Below, one piece after another: positions 25,046 to 33,900 of a DNA stretch of 39,372 nt. The position numbers and the translations under genes are program-made. The stretch's first letter is position 1; each line of letters begins with the position of its first letter. The notes beneath the pieces were generated by a model, which searched no databases, had not been told where the DNA came from, and was given only the letters and a program-made list of their open reading frames with translations. Source of the stretch: Nitrospina sp. Its GTDB lineage: Bacteria > Nitrospinota > Nitrospinia > Nitrospinales > VA-1. The DNA lies in contig JABHTG010000082.1 of NCBI GenBank assembly GCA_018697205.1, positions 1 to 39,372 on the forward strand. Direction: 5' to 3'.

Positions 25046-27004
25046 TTAGTTTTTTTTAATATTACTTTCGTTATATTTTTCAATTTCAGATGAAAGTTTG
25101 TCCCATTCATTGGTGAGAGCATTTTCTTCATTGGTCAGTTCCAGTTGCTGGTTAAGAATTTCTAAAAGTAGAGCTTTATTTTTTGATTCATAAATATCCG
25201 AACTAGCAAGTTTGCTTTCGGTGGTTTTTTTTTCTGTTAGTACTTCTTCTAGCTGAGTTTCAATTTTTTTGAGATTAGATTTTAATGGTTTTAATTTTTG
25301 ATGTTTAATATTTCTATTTTCTGCCTCAGTACGTTTGCGATTATTTTTAAGCTGGTAAGAAGATACAGATGATTTTTTAGAAGATACTGTAGAACTTGAC
25401 AACTCCATCTCACCTTCATGAGATTTTTTGTTTTCGTAGTCACTATAATTCCCAACATATTCACCTAAGGAGCCTTGCTTGACTTCCCAAACTCTGTTAA
25501 CAAAACCGTCAAGAAAATATCTGTCATGAGAAATGATGCAAAGGGTTCCTTCGTAATCCGCTAGCGCGCCTGAGAGAACTTCACATGAACGCATATCAAG
25601 GTGGTTGGTTGGCTCATCTAGAAAGAGTAAGGATGAAGGTAACGCTAACATACGAGCTAGAGAAAGCCTTGAACGTTCTCCGCCAGACAGAATACGAACC
25701 TTTTTGTTTACATCATCACCAGAAAATAAAAATGATCCAAGGATTGTGCGTATTTGGGTGCGCAAGAGGTTATGGCTTAATTCATCCATTGATTCTAAAA
25801 CAGTTTTTTGAGGGTCGAGCGTATCTGCTTGATGCTGAGCGTAGTAGGAACGTGTGACGTTATGCCCAGATTGAATTTTCCCACTATCATGAGAAATAAT
25901 TCCTGCCATAAGCTTCAGGAGTGTCGATTTCCCAGCACCGTTTTCCCCTACAAATGCAACCTTCCACCCCCGTTCTAATTTGATCGAAAAGTTTTGATAG
26001 ACGATATTGGTCCCATAACTTTTATAGACATTTTTCAACTCCATGGAGATGCGACCAGAACGAACTGGTTGCGGAAAGCGAAAGCCTACAGTTTTTGAGT
26101 TGGTCATTGTTTCGACACGTTCCAGTTTATTGAGCATTTTTATCCGGCTCTGGACTTGAGTGGCTTTAGTATTTTTGGCGCGGAAGCGTTCTATGAAACG
26201 CTCTATTTCGCTGATGCGCTTTTGTTGATTGATTGACTCTGATAGAAGTTGGGCTTCGCGTTCTTTTTTCAAACGCTCAAAGTCATTATAGTTTCCTGGG
26301 TAGGCCGTTAATGTTCCTCTATCAAGCTCAATAACTTTTGTGACGAGATTATTAAGAAACCTTCGGTCATGAGAGATAAGCAGCAGACTACCGTCGTAAT
26401 TTTTTAGAAATCCTTCAAGCCATTCGACTGATTTTAAATCAAAGTGATTGGTCGGTTCATCCAGTAAAAGAATGTCTGGATTCTGTAAAAGAAGCCTCGC
26501 CATTTCAACTCGCATACGCCATCCGCCTGAAAACTCATTAAGAGGTTTCTTAATCTTTTCCTCAGTGAATCCAAGTCCCGAAAGAATCGCACAAGCCTTC
26601 GGCTCTCGATCATAGCCATTTAGCTGCTCAAATTGATATTGTAGTTTTCCGTAATTTGATGTCAGAGCCTCAGAAGTTGGCTCAGAGGACATTTTTTTTT
26701 CCAAGTCATCCATTTTTTTACGAATAACTTGCAAAGAATAGTCTCCTGATATTACGCGCTCTAAAACAGAACCGTTATAGGCATTGAGTTCTTGTTCGAG
26801 TGTGGCCGCCTGGGCGCCTTTACGAAAAACGATTTTCCCAGCATCAACTGATTCTGTTTTCATTATTATGCGAAATAAAGTCGTTTTTCCGGTTCCATTT
26901 TCTCCGATCAGCCCCACGCGCTCTCTAGGACGCAAATGGAAACTAACATCTTTGAGAATTTTTTTTGGGCCAAATTGCTTGTTTAGATTTTGCAGATAAA
27001 TCAC
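25046..27004 (-). CDS. ABC-F family ATPase (ribosome-associated)
   Basis: A 652-residue soluble protein with two ABC ATPase domains and no membrane part. The first has Walker A GENGTGKTT (residues 34-42), signature SGGWRM and LLLDEPTNHFD. The second has GENGAGKST, signature SGGERS and LFLDEPTNHLD. An ABC-F linker rich in charged residues (about 240-300) joins them, and the C-terminal ~100 residues are a coiled coil. ABC-F proteins act on the ribosome in translation control or antibiotic protection; the coiled-coil tail is Uup/YdiF-like. The start is GTG 27004, because a stop codon lies three codons upstream and no ATG fits. It is 22 bp from the upstream permease gene. Confidence 0.93.
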   Translation of the reverse strand: MIYLQNLNKQFGPKKILKDVSFHLRPRERVGLIGENGTGKTTLFRIIMKTESVDAGKIVFRKGAQAATLEQELNAYNGSVLERVISGDYSLQVIRKKMDDLEKKMSSEPTSEALTSNYGKLQYQFEQLNGYDREPKACAILSGLGFTEEKIKKPLNEFSGGWRMRVEMARLLLQNPDILLLDEPTNHFDLKSVEWLEGFLKNYDGSLLLISHDRRFLNNLVTKVIELDRGTLTAYPGNYNDFERLKKEREAQLLSESINQQKRISEIERFIERFRAKNTKATQVQSRIKMLNKLERVETMTNSKTVGFRFPQPVRSGRISMELKNVYKSYGTNIVYQNFSIKLERGWKVAFVGENGAGKSTLLKLMAGIISHDSGKIQSGHNVTRSYYAQHQADTLDPQKTVLESMDELSHNLLRTQIRTILGSFLFSGDDVNKKVRILSGGERSRLSLARMLALPSSLLFLDEPTNHLDMRSCEVLSGALADYEGTLCIISHDRYFLDGFVNRVWEVKQGSLGEYVGNYSDYENKKSHEGEMELSSSTVSSKKSSVSSYQLKNNRKRTEAENRNIKHQKLKPLKSNLKKIETQLEEVLTEKKTTESKLASSDIYESKNKALLLEILNQQLELTNEENALTNEWDKLSSEIEKYNESNIKKN

Positions 27005-27026
27005 GATAGCTTAGCTCTGGGAAAAA

Positions 27027-27998
27027 TCATATTCTTTCTTTAAGTTTTGGGTTGAAAGCTTCGCGTAGACCTTCACCGCAAAGGTTAAAAGCAAGTACTA
27101 CAAACAAAATACTGAACCCAGGGATAAAAGTAAGCCATGGGGCATCAAAAATAAATTGTTTGCCATCAGCAAGAATGTTTCCCCATGTGGCGTCTGGGGG
27201 TTGAACTCCAAACCCAAGAAAGCTGAGGCTTGATTCCGTGAGGATAGCTGTTGCAACTCCAATGGTAGCTGAGACTAGAACTGGTGCAATCGCGTTGGGA
27301 ACCATATGGATAAATATAATTCTCCATTCTGGGATAGCCTGGCTTCGAGCTGCTACTACGTAGTCCAACTCTCTTAGAGCAAGAAATTCAGCACGGACAA
27401 ACCTGGCGGTGCCCATCCAACTTGTCAGCCCTATGACAATCATAATGTTGTAAATGCTTGGGGGTAATAAAGCTACTACGGTTAGAATTAAAAAAAAGGT
27501 AGGAAAACATAACATGATATCTACAAAACGCATGATAATTGTATCAATAGTTGTAAACCCAAACTTAAGTTTGCCGTAATAACCTGCAAGTCCCCCTAAA
27601 AAAACCCCAAGAAAAACCGAAATGCTTACAGCAACAAAACCTACAGTTAGTGAAATAGAAGTCCCTTCTAACATACGGGCAAATATATCGCGGCCGAGTT
27701 CGTCAGTTCCTAGAAAATATATATTAAATGCAGGAGCGTCTTCAGGAGAAATAATTTTGCTAGTAAATGGTGTTAGCGGAGGAAGAAATTTTTCTGAGAG
27801 TCTCACTAATTGTGGATCAAAAAAGACAATCCAGCGAGTTAATACTTTTCCTGCCATTGAGAAAATAAAAAGAAAAATAAGAAAAGTGAAGCTAAAATAA
27901 GCAAGTTGGTTTTGTCTAAAGACACTCCATTTTTCTTCAAACAAACTGACAGCTGGTTTCAACGCTTCTAAATTTTGTTCACCTTCAAACTTGTTCAC
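27027..27998 (-). CDS. ABC transporter permease, DppC/OppC type
   Basis: A 323-residue inner-membrane permease of the peptide/nickel ABC importer class. A single N-terminal hydrophobic segment (about 35-52) is followed by a periplasmic loop containing LGTDELGRDIFARML, which is diagnostic for DppC/OppC, and then about five membrane segments. The EAA loop that docks on the ATPase is around AARSQAIPEWRIIF with HMVPNAIAP after it. The substrate could be peptides or another solute. The start is GTG 27998 with AAGGA 6 nt upstream. It starts 11 bp after the partner permease. No binding protein or ATPase gene accompanies the pair. Confidence 0.92.
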   Translation of the reverse strand: MNKFEGEQNLEALKPAVSLFEEKWSVFRQNQLAYFSFTFLIFLFIFSMAGKVLTRWIVFFDPQLVRLSEKFLPPLTPFTSKIISPEDAPAFNIYFLGTDELGRDIFARMLEGTSISLTVGFVAVSISVFLGVFLGGLAGYYGKLKFGFTTIDTIIMRFVDIMLCFPTFFLILTVVALLPPSIYNIMIVIGLTSWMGTARFVRAEFLALRELDYVVAARSQAIPEWRIIFIHMVPNAIAPVLVSATIGVATAILTESSLSFLGFGVQPPDATWGNILADGKQFIFDAPWLTFIPGFSILFVVLAFNLCGEGLREAFNPKLKERI

Positions 27999-28009
27999 TT
28001 TAAAATCCT

Positions 28010-28969
28010 TTAAAATTTGATTCGTGGATCTGCTATTGCGTAAAGAATATCTGATACAAAAGTTCCTATGAGTACTAGGACGGCCGAAATAAAATTGAGA
28101 GTGAGTATTACAGGAAAGTCTCTTGCAAGAATTGCTTCAAATCCTAATCGACCCATGCCGGGCCATGCAAAAATAGTTTCGAATATAACAGAACCACCGA
28201 TTAGACTTGGAATAATCAGTCCAAACATAGTTATAAATGGGAGTAGGGCATTTCGAAGTCCATGCTTGTAAATGACAGTATTTTCAGGTAACCCCTTAGC
28301 ACGTGCGGTGCGAATGAAATCTTGATTTATGATTTCTAGCATTTGTGATCGCACATAGCGGGAGAGAATAGCCACTCCAGCTATTGCTGACATGAAAGCT
28401 GGCAGCGTCCAATGCCATACACGGTCCATTGAGCGTAATATTAGGCTCGCATTCTCTAAGCCAAAAGTTCGCATTCCAATAACTGGGACGTTAAATACTT
28501 TGACCATAAAAATGATGCAAATATATGAAAGAAAAAAACCCGGAATTGAAATCAATGCATAAGACAGAAACGTTCCTAACTTGTCAAATGCTGATCCACG
28601 ATGGAGAGCTGCTTGAATACCTACAGGGAAAGCTAGAAACCAGGTGATAAGTGTTCCTAGAATAAACAGTGGTAGTGAATTAAGAAAGCGATCCCATATT
28701 TTTTTTAGGACGGGCTGATTATCTTTGAAAGATTTGAGTTTTGCTGTAAATAAGTCTCTCATCCAAAAAATATATTGAATATAAAGCGGCTCGTCTAAGT
28801 GAAAAGCAGCTCGTATTCGCTCGATATCTTCGGCTTTCATTCTAGGATTCGATGGATCGACCAAGCTAGGTTCGCCTGGCGCTAAGTGGACTATGGCATG
28901 CGAAATTATAGAAATAAAAAATAGTAGAATAATACGCTGACCTATACTTTTGAAGATAAACTTAGTCAT
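28010..28969 (-). CDS. ABC transporter permease, DppB/OppB type
   Basis: A 319-residue inner-membrane permease, partner of the DppC-type protein downstream. It has an N-terminal membrane segment (about 10-27), the DppB-type periplasmic stretch HLAPGEPSLVDPSNPRM and RIRAAFHLDEPLYIQY, then about five membrane segments. The EAA loop is around RTARAKGLPENTVIYKHGL. The ending with PGMGRLGFEAILARDFP is family-typical. It is the first gene of its operon. The 67-bp gap to the divergent Nif3-like gene (28970-29036) must hold both promoters. Confidence 0.92.
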   Translation of the reverse strand: MTKFIFKSIGQRIILLFFISIISHAIVHLAPGEPSLVDPSNPRMKAEDIERIRAAFHLDEPLYIQYIFWMRDLFTAKLKSFKDNQPVLKKIWDRFLNSLPLFILGTLITWFLAFPVGIQAALHRGSAFDKLGTFLSYALISIPGFFLSYICIIFMVKVFNVPVIGMRTFGLENASLILRSMDRVWHWTLPAFMSAIAGVAILSRYVRSQMLEIINQDFIRTARAKGLPENTVIYKHGLRNALLPFITMFGLIIPSLIGGSVIFETIFAWPGMGRLGFEAILARDFPVILTLNFISAVLVLIGTFVSDILYAIADPRIKF

Positions 28970-29026
28970 TCTACTATAGCATTCACTAATTTAAGAGTGT
29001 TCATCTAGCCCTTGACTTTTTAGGTT

Positions 29027-29032
29027 AGGGGG
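29027..29032 (+). promoter_or_regulatory. Ribosome binding site for the longer Nif3-like start
   Basis: AGGGGG, 4 nt before ATG 29037. The same arrangement (GAGGGGG then AAA and ATG) precedes the MBL lipoprotein gene at 11737. The alternative ATG at 29085 has no such signal. Confidence 0.5.
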
Positions 29033-29036
29033 AAAA

Positions 29037-29834
29037 ATGTTAAATTCTTTGTTAATTATTTATTGCTCGCTTATACTTCTATGTATGGATATTTTACAGC
29101 TTAGCCACCATCTGGACAACCTGCTTGATATTAAAGAAATCAAGGACTCTCCTAACTCAGTAAATGGGTTGCAAATGCAAAATACTGGCCAAATAAAAAA
29201 AGTCGGACTGGCAGTAGATTTTTGTATGGCAACGATTAAAAAGGCTATTAGAGCAGAGTGTAACATGATGTTCGTTCACCATGGAATGCTTTGGGGTGGA
29301 CTAAAACCAATTAGTGGGAATTTTTATGCTAAGGTTTCTACAATGGTACGTGAAAATCTTGGCCTTTATTCTGCGCACCTTCCTTTGGATATGCACCCCG
29401 TATTAGGAAATAATAAGGTGCTGGCAGATCAACTAGAGCTTCGCGCACTTGACGTTTTTGGAGAATATGGTGGGCAAAAAATTGGGTTAAAAGGCCAATT
29501 AGATCCAATATCAGCAGAAGGATTGGGGATTAAGCTAGAAAATAGATTAGGGTCGCCTGTTAAAGTGATAGGGTCGGGGGAGATTCGGACTTTGGGAATT
29601 GTTTCAGGTGGGGCAGCAGACTTATTAGGTCAGGCCGCTGAAGCTGGGCTAGACGCTTATCTTACAGGGGAGGGTGCTAATCACCACTACCATGAATCGA
29701 TAGAAAGTGAATGTATTCTTTTACTAGCTGGACATTACGCAACAGAAACAGGAGGGGTTAAGTCCGTTGGTAAATATCTTGAGGAGCAATTTGGAATGAA
29801 GACGGAATACTTAGATTATCCAACAGGTATATAA
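29037..29834 (+). CDS. Nif3-like dinuclear metal center protein (YbgI/DUF34 family)
   Basis: A Nif3/YbgI family protein, a widely conserved metal-binding hexameric protein of uncertain job (often labelled GTP cyclohydrolase I type 2). Metal-site motifs are MFVHHGMLWGG, SAHLPLDMHP with LGNN after it, and GHYATETGGV near the C-terminus. From ATG 29085 the protein is 249 aa, exactly the family size. From ATG 29037 it is 265 aa, with a hydrophobic 16-residue extension (MLNSLLIIYCSLILLC). The strong ribosome site favours 29037, the family alignment favours 29085; I give the longer form. Its 3' end lies 13 bp from the convergent 40-residue protein gene. Confidence 0.88.
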   Translation: MLNSLLIIYCSLILLCMDILQLSHHLDNLLDIKEIKDSPNSVNGLQMQNTGQIKKVGLAVDFCMATIKKAIRAECNMMFVHHGMLWGGLKPISGNFYAKVSTMVRENLGLYSAHLPLDMHPVLGNNKVLADQLELRALDVFGEYGGQKIGLKGQLDPISAEGLGIKLENRLGSPVKVIGSGEIRTLGIVSGGAADLLGQAAEAGLDAYLTGEGANHHYHESIESECILLLAGHYATETGGVKSVGKYLEEQFGMKTEYLDYPTGI

Positions 29835-29847
29835 AATATAAAAACCC

Positions 29848-29970
29848 CTATCGGTATCTATTTTTTTTTATCTTTACTAGTGCGGTTTTAGTGTTCCAAT
29901 TGAAAAGAGCGAGTAGGCTGCCTAGAATCCCTAGCCCAACTGGAAATACCCAATCTATTGTGAAATCCAT
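29848..29970 (-). CDS. Predicted 40-residue membrane protein downstream of the PCP_red gene
   Basis: A short open frame, ATG 29970 to TAG 29848-29850, encoding MDFTIDWVFPVGLGILGSLL followed by ALFNWNTKTALVKIKKNRYR. Residues 7-23 are hydrophobic enough for one membrane segment. The tail is strongly basic (KIKKNRYR), suggesting the N-terminus is outside and the C-terminus in the cytoplasm. AAAGGA (29976-29981) lies 5 nt before the ATG, and the ATG is 14 bp after the stop of the PCP_red protein gene, so it is very likely translated from the same message. I do not recognise a family. It could be a membrane tether or a small subunit for its neighbour. Confidence 0.65.
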   Translation of the reverse strand: MDFTIDWVFPVGLGILGSLLALFNWNTKTALVKIKKNRYR

Positions 29971-29975
29971 AATTT

Positions 29976-29981
29976 TCCTTT
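29976..29981 (-). promoter_or_regulatory. Ribosome binding site of the 40-residue protein
   Basis: AAAGGA on the minus strand, 5 nt before ATG 29970 and just after the stop of the upstream gene (29985-29987). It is one of the best ribosome sites in the window and the main reason to accept the small gene. Confidence 0.6.
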
Positions 29982-29984
29982 CGG

Positions 29985-30821
29985 TTAAAAGCTGAATCGA
30001 TACTTCTCAAATAGTTCCATCGTAACTTCCTTGTTAGCCCCTTCATTTTTACTAACTTCTTGCTCTATACGCTTGACTGCCATATTGCGTATAAATGAAA
30101 TAGGAATTCGCATAACTTTTTGTAGAGCGTCATCATGCCATTTAAGTTCAAATTCAGGAATATCTTGTGGAGCATCGGTCTGAGTTTGTTCTTCTTTTAG
30201 TTCATCTTCAGTTACCTCTATACCCATTGCTTGTTTAGCAGACGCAGGCATTATGTTTGTAAAAACTTCCTCAATGATACTAGGGGTGACCATCTTGTCA
30301 CCACGTTCTCTGGCACGCGCTTCAATAGTTTGTTTGGCCATTCCTAGGACAAAAGGAGGGACTTTTTCCATTTTTTCAAGTGCTTCTTTATTCCAAGGCA
30401 TTCCGCTTGAAGGCGTAACTTCCATATAGCTCTTAAATTTTTCTACAATGTCGTCTTTTTTTTCTGTTCTCATAGCTAAGAAGTCTTCAATTTCTTCAAT
30501 GACTTCAACTTTTCTTGGGCTTTGTCGCATTTTTTCTTTCGCAACTTCGAACGAGTCCATAGTTAGTTCCTCAAAACCAAATCCTTTGACCCTTTTGGAC
30601 ACAAGCATCATTGACTCATTTCGAATTTCAGTTAGAAAGTCAGAAGTAACTATTTTATATCCCCTTTTAACGCAACGCTGAACCATTAATTTTCGAATGC
30701 CAGGGCGCACGAACTCAGGGGCATGTTTTACTCTCTCCCAAGCATCAGGATGCCACTCGACATTATTTTCGCGGGCATATGGGTGGTCAATAATTTCTGT
30801 TGACTGAGTCTTCTCGTTCAT
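29985..30821 (-). CDS. Protein with three PCP_red-type domains
   Basis: A 278-residue soluble protein built from three copies of the small helical domain found at the C-terminus of the light-independent protochlorophyllide reductase subunit B (PCP_red). Copies lie at about residues 21-67, 141-189 and 226-275. They share W-[HN]-x-[DE]-A-x(3)-[VM], then P-x-F-[VI] (P-I-S-F in copy three), then a second helix with an Arg/Glu-rich pattern and a [MV]-T-x(2) start of the third helix. The linkers (70-140, 195-225) are charged. There is no nitrogenase-like catalytic part and no cysteine cluster (one Cys at 50), so it is not a reductase itself. Stand-alone PCP_red proteins occur in non-photosynthetic bacteria including nitrite oxidisers; their role is unknown. 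It is followed by the 40-residue membrane protein. Confidence 0.8.
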   Translation of the reverse strand: MNEKTQSTEIIDHPYARENNVEWHPDAWERVKHAPEFVRPGIRKLMVQRCVKRGYKIVTSDFLTEIRNESMMLVSKRVKGFGFEELTMDSFEVAKEKMRQSPRKVEVIEEIEDFLAMRTEKKDDIVEKFKSYMEVTPSSGMPWNKEALEKMEKVPPFVLGMAKQTIEARARERGDKMVTPSIIEEVFTNIMPASAKQAMGIEVTEDELKEEQTQTDAPQDIPEFELKWHDDALQKVMRIPISFIRNMAVKRIEQEVSKNEGANKEVTMELFEKYRFSF

Positions 30822-30892
30822 TAGCTAATTCACAGATGGAAATTTCTGTTATATTATTTTCTAAAAAAGTAAGCTTATACATTCGAAATTAC

Positions 30893-30921
30893 TTGAAGCA
30901 GGTTTGAATGTCAATTATTTT
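30893..30921 (+). promoter_or_regulatory. Candidate promoter for the MFS/spermidine synthase fusion
   Basis: TTGAAG (30893-30898), 17 bp spacer, TATTTT (30916-30921), about 44 bp upstream of ATG 30965. Both boxes match the sigma70 consensus only partly. TATACT at 30932-30937 is an alternative -10. Confidence 0.25.
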
Positions 30922-30964
30922 GGGTGTTTTCTATACTAATCTTAAGACATAATTGCATCTAAAA

Positions 30965-33900
30965 ATGAAACGTTCGCCAATTGTATATTTTCTATTCTTG
31001 TTTTCTGGGATTACTGCGTTGATTTACGAGGTTGTGTGGACTCGAATGCTTACACTTGCATTTGGGCACACAGTATTTTCGGTATCCATTGTTTTAGCTT
31101 CATTTATGGCAGGTTTAGGACTTGGTAGCTATTTTTTTGGTCATGCAATCAATCACATGGGAGGTAAAAAAATACAATTAGATGATAGTAACTTAAGTGG
31201 AGATTTTTCAGAAGATTTAGAAACGCCTTCTACGCTATTAATATACGGTTGGATTGAGATTGCACTATTTTTGTTGTGTTTGATTGTTTCTTTAATTCTT
31301 TTTAAATTTTCGGTTATTTATTCTTGGTTTAGTTTTTTTATTCCAGAATCCACAGTGGTTCAAAACATATTTAAGTCTTTTTTGGCCTTTATTTTGATGG
31401 TTGTCCCTGCATCTTTAATGGGTGCGACTCTACCCATAATAACTAAATACTACATTACAGATAATATTAGGTTGAATAGTCGGCTAGGCCTTCTCTATGG
31501 TATTAATACGATTGGTGCCGCAGTGGGTTGCTTGCTCGCAGGTTTTTTTTTAATTGCTAATTTTGGTGTTTTACAAACAGTGCTGACTGCCTCACTACTG
31601 AATCTTTTTATTGGGATCAGTGCAATTAGGATATACCAGGAGTCATTAGAAAATAGCCAGATATTTCGCTTCCCACGTTTCACAATGTCTAAAATATCGT
31701 GGAAAGGGGACCAATGGTTATGGGTATTTGTAAGTTTTATATGCGGTTTTACTGCTTTGGCTTATGAGATTTTATGGACACGGCTGTTAGTTTTTAGTAC
31801 TTCGAGCACAGTTTACTCGTTTAGCATGATGCTGGGTGTCTTTCTAATAGGAATCGCGCTAGGAAGTTTTTTGGTTGCAGCCGTATTAAGATCGAATTTA
31901 GATTTGAGAACTGTATTAATAGTTCTTCAGGTAAGCATTGGATTCTATGTGATTGGTTCCTTGTATAACATGGAGTTATTACTTTCAGCTCCATGGAATG
32001 GTTATAATTTGCAAAAACCTGCTTTTGTTTTTTGGCAATATTTCTTGGATTCGTCGGCCTTAATGCTATTCCCCACGATTGCGCTGGGTATGAGTTTTCC
32101 TGTTTTAATAAAAATAATATCTAAGGGATATGAAAATATAGGAAAAGGAACCGGTCAAATATACGGAGGAAATACTCTTGGAGCAATCTTGGGGTCGCTT
32201 TTTGCAGGTTTCCTATTTTTACCTAAACTGGGAACGCAACAGAGCTTGCTTCTTATTGCGACATTAAATCTACTAATGGGGATGTATTTGTTCCGATCTG
32301 GAAATTATCTCACGAAAACATCACGCAAAACAATAACAGTCGCACTAGCGGGTGTAATTCTTATTGTGAACATGGGTTTACCTTCTGGTTTGCTTGACCA
32401 ATTTTTTATGCGAGATGGTGCGGGTAAAAAAGATATTAGGAAGTTGTTGTTTTTTGAGGAGGGTCTTACCGATACTGTAGCCGCTTTTGAGGATAATTAC
32501 GGTATTTTGGATCCCGATGCAAAGCGACTTGTTACAAATGGTGTTTCCATGTCTGCTGTCAACTTAATTGCTTCGCGATACATGAAGCTTTTGGCTCATA
32601 TACCTATAATGTTGGTGGAAAACCCTGAAAAGGTTTTGGTCGTGTGCTTTGGTACTGGGCAAACTACAGGCGCTGCTACTCTTCACCCAAGAGTAAAGTC
32701 AGTCGATAGTGTCGATTTGTCAGAGAGTGTTGTAAAAGCAGGTAATGTGTTTTCATCACATAACTACAATGTATTAAAAAATGAGAAGGTTAATATCATT
32801 CTTCAAGATGGCAGAAATCATTTGCTGACCACTCAAAAAATGTATGATGTGATAACTTCCGAACCTCCGCCTCCACGCACTGCATTTACGGTTAATCTTT
32901 ACACTAAAGAATATTATGAAATAGCTCGGAAACATCTCAACTCAGGGGGAATCATGGCGCAATGGATTCCTTTGCATAGTCAGGGAAAAGAGGAAGTATT
33001 GATGCACTTTAAAACCTTCCTTTCTGTATTTCCTCATGCGATAGCCTGGATGCCAGTTGCTAATGAAATAATTATTATTGGATCAGACCGCCCGATTGAC
33101 ATTGATTTTAAAAAATTAAAGGGGCGCTTTTTAGATCCGGCTGTTAGCCTATTTATGCAGGAAATTGAAGTTCCAGGTGCTTTTTCACTTCTCAGTAATA
33201 TTTGGTTTTTGGAAGATCGATTAAATGATTTAGCTAAAAATCAAAAAGAAATAACAGATAATAGGCCTTTCATTGAATTTTATCTTGATCTTGGCAATGT
33301 GATTGGGGTCTACGGGCGTGAAGATTTTTTGTTTTCAAGGACCCCATTTAAAAAGATTGTTAATCGTATATCTAACATTACTTATGATGAAGAAAAAAAA
33401 CTTGAAAGCTTTTATGATGGTATGGATCTTTATCAACGAGGGATTACCTATAATAATAGAGAGTTGCTTTTAGAGTCCTTGTTTAAGTTAGAAGGGAGTG
33501 ATTTAGTGCGATATCACTTGCAGGCAAATTCACGGCAAGTTTCTAGTTTGGTGGAGGAGGTAAAATCCAATCCCTCTAACTTGGAGGCTTTGCTTAACTT
33601 AGGACATGCTTTATATCAAATTGGTGAATACGAAAAGAGTCTTGGGATTTTAAAAATTATACTGACTAAGGATGAGTCGCATTCGTATGCTAACCTGTAT
33701 GCTGGTTATAATTTGATGGAATTAGAAAGGCGTAAAGAGGCCAAGGTTTTTTTTAAAGCGGCTATTAAGAATAATCGGGCACAGTTTACTTCTATTCTCC
33801 AGGAAATAGCATTAATTGATTTGCACTCAAAATTAGATTCTGACCCAGAAAACCTTGGTTTGTTAAATTCAGTGGCAGCATTTTATAATATTAAAAAAGA

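Noticed and set aside
29985-30821. Reading the PCP_red protein as evidence of photosynthesis
   Set aside because: It lacks the nitrogenase-like catalytic domain and no pigment gene is present; only the small C-terminal module is repeated.
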